Origin: an uncultured Rhodopila sp.
GTDB taxonomy: Bacteria > Pseudomonadota > Alphaproteobacteria > Acetobacterales > Acetobacteraceae
NCBI GenBank assembly: GCA_903932145.1
Contig: CAIZFE010000086.1
Span: 310,001-374,000 of the forward strand
Direction: 5' to 3'
Length of the DNA: 64,000 bases
The first letter of the stretch is position 1. Each line of letters starts with the position of its first letter. The translations under genes were made by a program, and so were the position numbers. The notes under the pieces are model-generated. The model saw nothing but the letters and a program-made list of their open reading frames with translations, had not been told where the DNA came from and ran no database searches. Of this stretch, positions 9,097 through 18,024 are shown in pieces.

Positions 9097-10623
9097 TTAT
9101 CCGCGCGGCAGGTCGTCAACCACGCGCTGTATGACCGTGGCCCAATCACCCGGGCGATTTTGCCGGTACAGCCGCATGGTGGGATACCAAGGGGTGTCGT
9201 TGCGATTAAGCTTCCAGCGATAGTCTGGACTGTATGGCAGCAATGTCCAGACCGGCAGACCCATGGCGCCGGCCAAATGAGCCACGGACGTATCGACCGA
9301 GATCACCAGGTCCAGCCCCGCCAACAGCGCGGCGGTGTCAGCGTAGTCAGTCAGCGCCGCGGCCGGGCAACGCAGCCTGTCGAAGGAGTCAAATGCCGCG
9401 CGGTCGGTCTCGCGGATGTCCGTCTGCACCAGCACGAACGACAGATGCGGACGATCCAGCAACAGCCTGAAGGCAGCCAGTGCGATGGACCGGGCGTGAT
9501 CGCGCGGATGGCGGGGATCGCCGCTACAGACCAGTCCGATTCTGCGGCCCGGGCCGGATCGGTCGAACCAGGCCGTCCAGCGCGGCAAGCGGGCAGATGG
9601 CGGGGTGACGTAAGGCGGCTGTAGCCCCGCATGCGGACCCAGCAAAAGCGGCAGGCTGAGCAACGGACAGGCAATGTCACAGCCGTGCCCGGGATCGTCC
9701 AGGGCGATGACGCGTTCGACTCCCGGCAAGTCCCGGAAAATTCCCATCAAACTCCATGGCATTTCCAGCACGACGGCCGCGGCGAACCGCGCCAGGGCGG
9801 GGGCGAATCGAGCGTATTGGGTCAGGTCGCCTAAGCCCTGTTCGCCGGTCAGCAGGACGCGCCTTCCGGACGGGTCGATGCCGGGATGCCATTGCGGCAA
9901 ATCCGGGCGGCGTTGGTGGTCGCGCCGCAGCGTCTCCACGTTGCGTCGCCGTTCGAATTGACGCCAGCCTTCCGCGTCATCTCCGGACAGCAGCAGGCAC
10001 AGACTGTAGGCAAAGCCGGTGTTGTCGTTGGTTGGATCGATCGCCAGCGCCGAACGATACGCGTCCAGCGCTTCCGGCAACCTGAGCTGTGCGGTCAGGG
10101 CATTGCCCAGGTTTTGATAGAGGGCGGCCAGATCGGCCCCGAAACCGATCGCTTCCCGATACAGTCGTTCGGCTTCCGGCATGTCATCGGCGCCGTACGC
10201 GACATTCCCCCGGGCGATCAACGCGCCAACCAGCGCAAGGCGGGTCTCCGACCCATCGGGCGGCAGTCGCAACGCCTGCCGCAGATAGGTCAGGGTTTCA
10301 TCGAACCGCCCATTGGTCAGCAGCAGTCCACCCAAAGTGAGCAACGCCGGACAATGATCGGGGTGTTCGGCCAACGCTCGCCGAAGATGCGGTTCGGCGT
10401 CCGCCCCGATCTCAATCAGGGCGGCGCCGAGATCGGTCAGCACATCCGGATCAGGGCCGGCTTCGATCGCGGCGGACAGCAGGGCGACCGCCTCGGCCGG
10501 ACGCTTGCGCCGGAACAGAACCCGTCCCAGGCCATGCAGCGCCGCTGCGTCGAACGGATCGCGCGCAAGGACGGCCCGCCAGGCCGCCTCCGGCTTAGAA
10601 CTGGTAACGCCGGAGTCCGCCAT
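9097..10623 (-). CDS. TPR-repeat protein with C-terminal glycosyltransferase-like domain
   Basis: A 508-aa soluble protein. The first ~220 residues are tetratricopeptide repeats (for example AALHGLGRVLFRRKRPAEAVALL and ADLAALYQNLGNALTAQLRLPEALDAY). The rest has features of a GT-B fold, heptosyltransferase-like domain: a VLLTGEQGLGDLTQYARF segment and a C-terminal ISVDTSVAHLAGAMGLPVWTLLPYSPDYRW segment, seen in bacterial TPR-glycosyltransferases. The start overlaps the SDR gene by 29 bases; a GTG at 10608 is an alternative. Target is unknown; protein or glycan modification is possible. Confidence 0.85.
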   Translation of the reverse strand: MADSGVTSSKPEAAWRAVLARDPFDAAALHGLGRVLFRRKRPAEAVALLSAAIEAGPDPDVLTDLGAALIEIGADAEPHLRRALAEHPDHCPALLTLGGLLLTNGRFDETLTYLRQALRLPPDGSETRLALVGALIARGNVAYGADDMPEAERLYREAIGFGADLAALYQNLGNALTAQLRLPEALDAYRSALAIDPTNDNTGFAYSLCLLLSGDDAEGWRQFERRRNVETLRRDHQRRPDLPQWHPGIDPSGRRVLLTGEQGLGDLTQYARFAPALARFAAAVVLEMPWSLMGIFRDLPGVERVIALDDPGHGCDIACPLLSLPLLLGPHAGLQPPYVTPPSARLPRWTAWFDRSGPGRRIGLVCSGDPRHPRDHARSIALAAFRLLLDRPHLSFVLVQTDIRETDRAAFDSFDRLRCPAAALTDYADTAALLAGLDLVISVDTSVAHLAGAMGLPVWTLLPYSPDYRWKLNRNDTPWYPTMRLYRQNRPGDWATVIQRVVDDLPRG

Positions 10624-11347
10624 CGACCGGAATCACCGTGCCGGTGATGTAACGGGCGAGCGGCGACGCCAACCAGACCGCCATGACCGCCAGATCCTCC
10701 GGCTCGCCCCAGAACTTCACGGGGATTTCCGTTTCGGCGAACGTCTTGCGATAATCGGGGGGATAGTTGCGCAGAATCTGCTCGCTCATGATGCGGCCGG
10801 GCGGGATCGAGTTGACGGTGATGCCGTATTGTCCGACCTCCCGCGACAGCCCCTTGGCCCAGGCGTGGATGCCGGCCTTGGCGGCAAAGGCGCCGTTCAG
10901 GTGTTCGGGTTCGCTCTTGCCGGTGATGTTGATAATGCGGCCCCATTTCTGCTCGATCATTTTCGGCAACAGAGCATGCGTAAGCTGACGCGGACGCGTG
11001 AAATTCAGCGTCATCGCCTCGGCCCAGAGTTCCTCCGGCGCATCGATCGGCAGCACCCGGCTACCGCCGGCGTTGTTGATCAGGATGTCGATGTGCCCGA
11101 CCGCCGCCAATGCTGAACCGCTGAGATGCGCGGCGGCGTCCTCGTCCATCACGTCCTGTTTGATCAGAATGGGGCGAGGATGCTGCGCGGCCTCAACCTC
11201 ATCCGCCATGGCTTCGAGCAGTTCGATCCGGCGGGCTGCCGCCACCACCTGCACGCCCTCGGCCGCAAGCGCCTTCGTAATCGCTCGGCCGATGCCCATG
11301 CTGGCGCCGGTGACCAGGGCGGTTTTGCCTTTGAGTTGTAGATCCAT
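10595..11347 (-). CDS. SDR-family protein lacking the catalytic Tyr
   Basis: A 250-aa classical-size short-chain dehydrogenase/reductase. The cofactor motif TGASMGIG (residues 14-21) and the structural NNAGG motif are present, so NAD(P) binding is likely. At the active site, however, the canonical Tyr-x-x-x-Lys reads Ala-Phe-Ala-Ala-Lys (within LNGAFAAKAGIH), and the residue expected to be Ser falls in the stretch INITGKS and is not Ser. I read these codons directly on the minus strand near 10890. Either a different acid takes over or the protein is not a standard oxidoreductase. It overlaps the TPR gene downstream and is divergent from the Rieske gene. Confidence 0.88.
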   Translation of the reverse strand: MDLQLKGKTALVTGASMGIGRAITKALAAEGVQVVAAARRIELLEAMADEVEAAQHPRPILIKQDVMDEDAAAHLSGSALAAVGHIDILINNAGGSRVLPIDAPEELWAEAMTLNFTRPRQLTHALLPKMIEQKWGRIINITGKSEPEHLNGAFAAKAGIHAWAKGLSREVGQYGITVNSIPPGRIMSEQILRNYPPDYRKTFAETEIPVKFWGEPEDLAVMAVWLASPLARYITGTVIPVDGGLRRYQF

Positions 11348-11449
11348 GTGACAGTTCCTCGCGCGTGATGGCGAGGGTCATAGCCCGGGGCGCCACGGTT
11401 GTCATCGAAACCGGCGGCATCGCAATGCGGGGGGCGGATTGTTCGTCCA

Positions 11450-11472
11450 ATTAGTATGTGTTACATACGAAT
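11450..11472. promoter_or_regulatory. 23-bp palindrome, candidate operator of the Rieske/MarR operon
   Basis: The arms ATTnGTATGT and ACATACnAAT are perfect complements except one position each and are separated by GTT. The site is 27 bases before the GTG of the oxygenase gene and in the divergent gap to the SDR gene. Size and symmetry fit the sites of MarR-family dimers, and a MarR gene is in this operon. Binding itself is inference. Confidence 0.5.
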
Positions 11473-11499
11473 AGTACGGCATAAAAATGGGAGGCTGGC

Positions 11500-12537
11500 G
11501 TGGAAGCGAATTGGGCCATCAATCAATGGTATGTCGCGGGCTGGGATTACGAGATCGACCGCAAGCCATTGGCGCGCACGATCTGTGGCCAACCGATCAT
11601 GCTGTACCGGCGTTTCGACCGCACCGTTGTCGCGATGCGCGATGCCTGTCCGCACCGCATGCTGCCGCTGTCGATGGGGATCAAGGAGGGCGACAATATC
11701 CGCTGCCGCTACCACGGCCTTCTGCTCGACAGTCACGGCCAGGGCGTGGAAATGCCGCTGAAAAGTGAGCCCGTGGTGCGAACCGCCTGTGTGCAGGTCT
11801 ATCCCGTCGTGGAGCGGCATCGGTTCGCCTGGATTTGGATCGGCGAGCCGGACAAAGCCGATGCGGACCTGATCCCGAATTTCTGGCCATGCTCCGATCC
11901 CGCCTGGACCTTCGACGGCGGGTATTACCGGATTGCCTGCGACTACCGCCTGATGATCGACAACCTGATGGACCTGACGCACGAAACCCACGTCCATGCC
12001 GGATCGATCGGTCAGCCGGAGTTGTTGGAAACGCCGATGGAAACCACCTCGGTCGGTAATGAGGTGTTCGTTAAGCGTTGGATGCCGGGGATCGATGCAC
12101 CGCCGCTTTGGCGCAATGCCCTGAAACAGGACGGCGCCGTGGATCGCTGGCAGATCTGCCAGTTCATGCCGCCATCCTCGGTTATCATCGATGTCGGGGT
12201 GGCGCCCGTCGGCGCCGGCGCGACGATCGAGCGGCACGACCAGGGCGTACGCGGGTTTGTCGTCGATGCGCTGACGCCGGAAAGCCCGACCTCCAGCCAC
12301 TACTTCTGGGGGATGGCGCGGAATTTCGACGTTGCCGACACAGGATTCACGGCGCGGCTCAAGACTCAGCAAGGTGGGGTCTTTCAGGAGGACCTGGAAA
12401 TACTGGAGGCGCAACAAAAATCCATCGAGCGCAATCCGGATCTGCGGTTGCGCGCCTACAGCATCGACGGCGGCGGGGTGCGGGCCAGGATGGTGATCGA
12501 ACGGCTGATCAAGGAACAGGTGGCCGCCGGTGCCTGA
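11500..12537 (+). CDS. Rieske non-haem iron oxygenase (VanA-like alpha subunit)
   Basis: A 345-aa ring-hydroxylating or O-demethylating oxygenase. The Rieske 2Fe-2S site is plain: CPH (residues ~49-51) and CRYH (~68-71). The mononuclear iron site follows in DNLMDLTHETHVH. Size and the N-terminus (INQWYVAGWDYEI) resemble vanillate/dicamba-type demethylase oxygenases. It starts at GTG with GGGAGG six bases upstream. A ferredoxin/reductase partner is not adjacent. The MarR gene overlaps its 3' end, so expression is probably induced by an aromatic substrate. Confidence 0.92.
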   Translation: MEANWAINQWYVAGWDYEIDRKPLARTICGQPIMLYRRFDRTVVAMRDACPHRMLPLSMGIKEGDNIRCRYHGLLLDSHGQGVEMPLKSEPVVRTACVQVYPVVERHRFAWIWIGEPDKADADLIPNFWPCSDPAWTFDGGYYRIACDYRLMIDNLMDLTHETHVHAGSIGQPELLETPMETTSVGNEVFVKRWMPGIDAPPLWRNALKQDGAVDRWQICQFMPPSSVIIDVGVAPVGAGATIERHDQGVRGFVVDALTPESPTSSHYFWGMARNFDVADTGFTARLKTQQGGVFQEDLEILEAQQKSIERNPDLRLRAYSIDGGGVRARMVIERLIKEQVAAGA

Positions 12538-12967
12538 ACCGGGGGGCTCGGTCCCTCCAGCCCTGGATGACATTCTGGGTTTTCACATCCGGCTGGCGCA
12601 CGGAGCGGTGTATCGGCACTTCAACGAAACGTTCGGCGGCATCGGGCTGACCCAAAAGCAGACATCGGTGCTGTGGCTGGTGAATGACGATCCCGGGATT
12701 TCGCAGGCGGACATCGCGCGCCGGCTACAGATGGACCGCGCAACGATGATGGCGATTACGAACAGCCTGACCGGACGGGGCTTGCTGGAACGGGCAGCAG
12801 CCACCGGCGACCGCCGCCGTCAGACGCTGCACCTGACGGACTCCGGGACGGCTGCCCTGACTGTGGCCCGAGCGGCGGTGGCAGCGCACGAAAGCTGGCT
12901 GAAGTCGCGCTTTACACCCGAAGAGGTGCGGCACCTGCTGGGACTACTCCGGCGAGTTCATGCATAG
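12530..12967 (+). CDS. MarR-family transcriptional regulator
   Basis: A 145-aa winged-helix regulator. The recognition region reads ISQADIARRLQMDRATMMAI followed by the wing ATGDRRRQTLHLTDSG, diagnostic of MarR. The GTG start overlaps the oxygenase stop by eight bases, so it is made from the same message. It most likely represses the operon until an aromatic ligand binds; the palindrome at 11450-11472 is the obvious target. The kinase gene converges on it. Confidence 0.9.
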   Translation: MPEPGGSVPPALDDILGFHIRLAHGAVYRHFNETFGGIGLTQKQTSVLWLVNDDPGISQADIARRLQMDRATMMAITNSLTGRGLLERAAATGDRRRQTLHLTDSGTAALTVARAAVAAHESWLKSRFTPEEVRHLLGLLRRVHA

Positions 12968-12977
12968 CGTCCCGTAG

Positions 12978-15900
12978 TCACCGCCTCGCGCCTTCCAGAC
13001 TGGCCTCGATCTGCGCCACCAGAGCTCGACCGCTTATCGGCTTACGCACAAGCGTGAACGCATTCGCCGACGACAATGCGGCGCGCTCTCCCACGTAACC
13101 AGTCATCAGGAAGCAGGGTAGCCCGGGACGCATCGCGCGCATTTTTTCGATGGCTGTTACCCCGTTCATACCGGGCATCGACAGATCGCTGACCATCGCA
13201 TCGATAACCTCACCCGCTTCGATCAGGGCGATTGCCTCGGGTCCGCTGGACGCCACCAGAGTCAGCAAGCCCTCTGCCTCGAGTTGCGCAGCCACCGTTT
13301 CGCGAACCAGATCGTCGTCGTCCACGATCAAAATCCGCGCGGACGGCCCGTGTCCCATGTTCAAATGGCTATCGGCGTCCGGTGACGAAACAACCGTGTC
13401 CGATGCCTGGCGTAGCCACAGCACCACCGTCGTCCCCGATCCGGGCGTGCTGGCTATCGAAAGGCCGCCGCCGGACTGTTCCGCAAATCCCTTGACCATC
13501 GGTACGCCAAGGCCGGTCCCCTGGCCTTGTGGCTTGGTAGTAAAAAACGGCTCGTTGACGCGCGCAAGAACGGCCGCATCCATCCCCATGCCGTTGTCGG
13601 CGATGGTCAGGCGCACATAGTCCCCCGCGGCCAGCGCGGCGGGATGAACCTGGCCATCCCGTACATGGTCCGCTTCGGCTGACAGAACCAGCGTGCCGCC
13701 GTCGGGCATGGCATCGCGGGCGTTGGTGCCCAGATTGATGATCGCCGTCTCCAACTGCGCCTGATCGGCGACCAGCGCCGGAATGTCGGCCGGAACCTCG
13801 GTTCGTATCGAGATCGTGGACCCCAGAGTGTGCGCGAGCACTTCGCACATGTTGTTCAGCAGGTCAGCGGTGGCAACCACTTCTGATCGCAGGTCGCCGC
13901 GACGGGCAAACGACAGCAGGCGCTGAGTGATTGACGTTCCGCGTGCAGAAGCCGTGATGATGGTCGCGGACAGGCGCCGAACCTTCTCCTGATTGTCCGG
14001 TCGAAGTTCGATCAGCGCGGCGGCCCCGGACACGGCCTGTAGAATATTGTTGAAATCGTGGGCGATACCTCCGGCAAGTTGGCCGAGCGCCTGGACTTTC
14101 TGGGCCTGAACGAGCTGGTTGGCGAGATTGCGGTTCTCGGTGAGATCGCGGCCTTCGGCGATGATCCACATGACCGCACCGGTCGCCGGGTCGCGCGAGG
14201 GCGTTAGCGAGAAATCGGTCCAGATCGACCGCCCCCCGGCGCCGTTGATTTCCAGCTCCCGCCGAACCGGTTCACCCTGTGCCGCCTGCGCGACCTCCCG
14301 TCGCAGTCGCTTGCGTTCCGCCGCCGGCCATAACCCGATGTCCCAGGCCGGCTGGCCAACGACGCCGCCTCGGGTCAATCCGCTTGCGTCCAGCGCGGTG
14401 CGGTTCATTTCCAGAATGGTGCCGTCCAGCGAGAGCAGGATGATGAACTGGAACTGTGAGTCGAAGATGCCGCGGAATCTGGCTTCCGCCTCGCCGAGGG
14501 CCGCCGTGCGTTCGGCGACACGGCGTTCCAGTTCCGCCGCATGGGACGCCAAAGCCTGGCGGGCTGCGACGATTTCGGTGATATCCTGCTGCGCACTGAT
14601 CAGCCTGTTCGGTTTTCCGTCCGGCCCGCGCAGGACTTCGAAACGCATCGTGATCCAGCGCATCGGTCTGTCGCGCGGCAGAATGCGAAACTCGGTGGTG
14701 AATACGCCCCCCTGATCCCAGGCAACCCGTGTCAGAGCTTCCACCGCTTCGCGGTCACCGGGATGGAACATGGCGAGGATATCCGTAGCCGCCATGCGGA
14801 TCTGGCCGGACGGCAGGCCGTATAGTTTGATGAACTCCCCGGAGATGAAAGCATCCAGGTCAGGCAACGTCCGGTCGCTATAGGCGATGCCGCCCGCTTG
14901 CTGAACCAGTCGCAGCCTTGCCTCGCTGTCGCGCAAAGCTGCTTCCGCCATTTTGCGGTCAGTGGTGCTTTCCGAGAACAGCAAGGCGCCGCCGATGGTT
15001 CCGTCCGCCAGCCGCCAGGGTACCATCTCCCATCGTACCCAATCGATGTAGCCGTCTTCGCGCGGGAACGGTTCCTCGTCCGACGATAACGTCTCGCCGC
15101 TCAACACACGGTTGTGGACGATCCGCCAGTTCTCGGGGATCTCTGGAAACACCTCGTAATGGCTGCGCCCCAGCAGGCTGGCCTGTGTCTCATTGCCGAT
15201 CTGGTAATCCGCGATGAAGCGCCGGCTGACCGCCAGGTACCGCATTTGGGTGTCGAACATCGCGATCGCCGCCGGCGCGCCATCGATGAACAGCCGCAGC
15301 TTCGTCTCACTGTCTCGCAGTGCCATCTCGGCCTGCTTGCGGGCGGTGGCGTCGCGGATGATCCCGGTGAGGGAGTGGTCGCCATTCGTGCCGAACGAGC
15401 TAACCGATAACTCGATCGGGAACTCCGACCCGTCGCGCCGGATCGCAAGCAGGTCACGCCCCGGCACGTCGATCGCCCGTGGCGGCGCCCCTGACCGATG
15501 CGCCCTGATGTAGCCGTCGTGTCTCGCCCCATCGGCGGCGGGCATCAGCATCGTGAGGTTGCCACCGATCAACTGATCCGCGCGCTCATAGCCGAACATA
15601 CGTAAAACGGCGCGGTTGACAGACTGGATACGGCCGTCGGCCTTGGCAATGATGAAGCCGTCCGCCGCGGTGTCCACCAGTGAGTGGAGTTGCGCCTCAC
15701 TGACCTTCAATTCCGCTTCGGCCTGACGCAAAGCGGTAACATCGGCCATTGTCGTGACGATCAGTTTCTCGGTGCCATCCTCGAAGTCACGGACGACCTT
15801 CGATGCAACGACAATGTCCTCGGCGCCGGACTGTGTCTTCTGGCGCAACTGGCCGTGCCATGACCCGGTCGTGTGAAGGGCTGTCTCTATCTCGGCCTGG

Positions 15901-16805
15901 GGACAGGGAAAGGTCGTTTGCAGCAGCTCATGGGCCAGTCTTCCGGTAGCTTGCTCGGACGTCCATCCATATAGTTGCGTGCACCCATCGGACCAATAAA
16001 TGATTTTGCCGCTGGCGTCCCGGAGTACCATCAACAGGGACACGCCGATCAAATCGAGCAGTTGTTGTCGCTCGGCCGCCGCTGCTCGTGCGTCGCGGTT
16101 CGCTGCCCTGACCAACAGCGCTCGGGCAACTATCACGAAGCTGACAAGCAAGCCGCAGATCGCGAGGATGCAAAGCGATACGACGATCCGCGTCGACCAG
16201 AGTTCGATCGAATCCACCTTTGCGTGCCGTTCGATCAGAAGGCGTTGTTCCTCGGCGATCATGTCGGTCGTGGTCAGCCGAATCGCGTTTACGGAGGCCT
16301 CGCCCTCACCGCCGCGCACCACATCGGCCGCCCGCTTGCTGTCCCCGCCGCGCGTGAGTTGGATCATTCGGGCGACCACCGCCAATTCGGCTGATATCTG
16401 GTTCGATAGTGTATTCAAGTGGTCCTGCTGGCGGGGATTGTCGGCCGTCAGGACCCGGACCTCGGCGAACCTGGCCCAGATCGTGTCGCTTTGAGTGGAT
16501 TGGCCGAGGAAATTCGGGTCATCGGTCAGCACGAAGCCACGCGCGTCCGCCAGGACGGCCTCGACGCTGGTCTGGAGGCGGCCGATGGCGGCGATGACCG
16601 TTTGGGTGTGCTCGACCCGGGCGGCGGCCGAGCGGGCTTCCTGGCTGAGCGGCAGCACATAGCCAAATACCGCGGCGGAGATCGCACCGACCGCAACCAA
16701 AAGGCTGGCGACGCCGAACAGCCAGCGGCCGATACGGTCCAGAGGCCGGCCGAGGGAGGGAATATTTTTTGAAAACGGATTATTTTGTTTGGTTCTGGGT
16801 GTCAT
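12978..16805 (-). CDS. Membrane hybrid histidine kinase: CHASE3-like, five PAS, HisKA, HATPase, REC
   Basis: About 1,275 aa. Order from the N-terminus: membrane helix (~28-51), CHASE3-like periplasmic region (~55-200), second helix (~205-228), five PAS units (~248-375, 376-500, 505-630, 630-760, 790-905), dimerisation domain with phospho-acceptor GGIAHDFNN (~930), ATPase domain with the G-box GQGTGLGVPM, and a C-terminal receiver (ILIVDDDDLVRE, phospho-Asp in VSDLSMPGMNG). It senses an unknown signal and passes phosphate on. I chose the ATG at 16805 (MTPRTKQN); the frame is open 19 codons further, through a 13-nt homopolymer (see that entry). No response regulator gene is adjacent. Confidence 0.93.
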   Translation of the reverse strand: MTPRTKQNNPFSKNIPSLGRPLDRIGRWLFGVASLLVAVGAISAAVFGYVLPLSQEARSAAARVEHTQTVIAAIGRLQTSVEAVLADARGFVLTDDPNFLGQSTQSDTIWARFAEVRVLTADNPRQQDHLNTLSNQISAELAVVARMIQLTRGGDSKRAADVVRGGEGEASVNAIRLTTTDMIAEEQRLLIERHAKVDSIELWSTRIVVSLCILAICGLLVSFVIVARALLVRAANRDARAAAAERQQLLDLIGVSLLMVLRDASGKIIYWSDGCTQLYGWTSEQATGRLAHELLQTTFPCPQAEIETALHTTGSWHGQLRQKTQSGAEDIVVASKVVRDFEDGTEKLIVTTMADVTALRQAEAELKVSEAQLHSLVDTAADGFIIAKADGRIQSVNRAVLRMFGYERADQLIGGNLTMLMPAADGARHDGYIRAHRSGAPPRAIDVPGRDLLAIRRDGSEFPIELSVSSFGTNGDHSLTGIIRDATARKQAEMALRDSETKLRLFIDGAPAAIAMFDTQMRYLAVSRRFIADYQIGNETQASLLGRSHYEVFPEIPENWRIVHNRVLSGETLSSDEEPFPREDGYIDWVRWEMVPWRLADGTIGGALLFSESTTDRKMAEAALRDSEARLRLVQQAGGIAYSDRTLPDLDAFISGEFIKLYGLPSGQIRMAATDILAMFHPGDREAVEALTRVAWDQGGVFTTEFRILPRDRPMRWITMRFEVLRGPDGKPNRLISAQQDITEIVAARQALASHAAELERRVAERTAALGEAEARFRGIFDSQFQFIILLSLDGTILEMNRTALDASGLTRGGVVGQPAWDIGLWPAAERKRLRREVAQAAQGEPVRRELEINGAGGRSIWTDFSLTPSRDPATGAVMWIIAEGRDLTENRNLANQLVQAQKVQALGQLAGGIAHDFNNILQAVSGAAALIELRPDNQEKVRRLSATIITASARGTSITQRLLSFARRGDLRSEVVATADLLNNMCEVLAHTLGSTISIRTEVPADIPALVADQAQLETAIINLGTNARDAMPDGGTLVLSAEADHVRDGQVHPAALAAGDYVRLTIADNGMGMDAAVLARVNEPFFTTKPQGQGTGLGVPMVKGFAEQSGGGLSIASTPGSGTTVVLWLRQASDTVVSSPDADSHLNMGHGPSARILIVDDDDLVRETVAAQLEAEGLLTLVASSGPEAIALIEAGEVIDAMVSDLSMPGMNGVTAIEKMRAMRPGLPCFLMTGYVGERAALSSANAFTLVRKPISGRALVAQIEASLEGARR

Positions 16806-16816
16806 TGGCAAAAGCC

Positions 16817-16829
16817 GGGGGGGGGGGGG
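16817..16829. repeat. Homopolymer tract G13 (C13 on the coding strand of the kinase)
   Basis: Thirteen consecutive G on the plus strand, 11 bases upstream of the chosen kinase ATG. It sits either in the leader, where it would alter spacing of the ribosome site, or inside the extended frame, where slippage would shift it. It could be a phase-variable tract or a sequencing length error. Confidence 0.9.
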
Positions 16830-18024
16830 ACACTCTGATCTCCAGAAATTTGCCAACTCCACTCAATATATGTGAGCGAGATCGGTTGTCGCCAGCACTG
16901 TGTAGTGCCTTTGGGCGAGAACCCGGCATCTGGTTTTATCCGGGAAGATGCAATGACTGGCCGCGAGACATTGGCGGTAGCCTTTCTGTGTCGTCTGAAC
17001 GTAATGTATCGTTATTGATCAGGTCTTCCCCTATGTTACCGGTTCACAACCATAAGCAGAATGGTTTCGGCGCCGGGATTCGAATGTTGGTAAATGTTTC
17101 GAAAAAGATTTGAAAATGTGATCGCGATTTTGCGATTCCAACAGCACCCGGTTGAAATCGCGCTTCGCACTCGAAGAGATACCACACTCTTTGGGACCTC
17201 ATCAGCGCGTGCAAGTGTGGAAGGTCCGGGGCCGAATACGGCCGGCCAGTTCGCGGCGTGCCGCGACTGCCGCCACCTCGTTTGCCGGCATAAAGCACGG
17301 TATCGGCCTGGGCGGTCTATTGGTCGGGTGTGGTTGGATACTAAGTGCGGCCCCGATACGGATATGACTGTGCTCGAAGCTCCCAGCGTCATACGGAATG
17401 CCCCACGCGCTGATGGTCGCATATATACGGGTCACCGTCTGTGATGCCCGAGCTGTGGTGCGGCGGGCAGGTCCGCGACACCTTATTGAAGGGGGGGCGG
17501 ATCGCCCATTAACGGGATGGCGACTCCGATGTCGATCATCTGCCCGCGGGATGATGCCGAACGCCTCTCCGCTGTAGGCACCGGGGCTGTGCATGGTGGC
17601 GGCGACGATCAACGGCCCGAACGCATCAACCGCGACGAGAGCGCCAAACCGGACCGGCGTTCGTTTCTTCGGCTCCGTTGCAAACCCGCCACCCGCGGAT
17701 CGTACTCATATCGTCACGGTGGCCGACCTCTGTCATCCATCCCTTTGTATAGACTAATATAAGGACGTGGATGCCCGGCTTCGCCGGCAGGACACGGGGG
17801 CCTGGCGGAGAGGCGGGGTCAACGCGGTTGGTCGTGCACCGACGGCGCCGGGTCTGACCGTTCCGGCCAATCCCGCCATCGCGGCTGCGACACCCGGCTG
17901 AAATGAATCATCCCGAAATAATTTGCAGTACAATGAGACGGCGCCGTCGTATTGCGTCTTTCCGGCTCCGCGTGTATCTGATCACGAATTGCTAATAATT
18001 TCGGATTGCTCGTGGGGTCGCGCT
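16830..18024. other. Intergenic region between the hybrid kinase and the porin-cytochrome
   Basis: About 1.2 kb with no reading frame that I can support on either strand; the open frames have no recognisable domain or ribosome site. It must hold the divergent promoters of the kinase and the cytochrome/cupredoxin operon. A short GC-rich hairpin (CCGGC TTC GCCGG) lies near 17774-17787, after an AT-rich stretch (17747-17763) that could carry a -10-like box. The stretch 17030-17130 is also AT-rich. A decayed gene cannot be ruled out. Confidence 0.4.

Noticed and set aside
17202-17612. Minus-strand 136-codon frame in the 1.2-kb gap before the porin-cytochrome
   Set aside because: No domain, no ribosome site, composition like other chance frames; a decayed gene is possible but not supportable.
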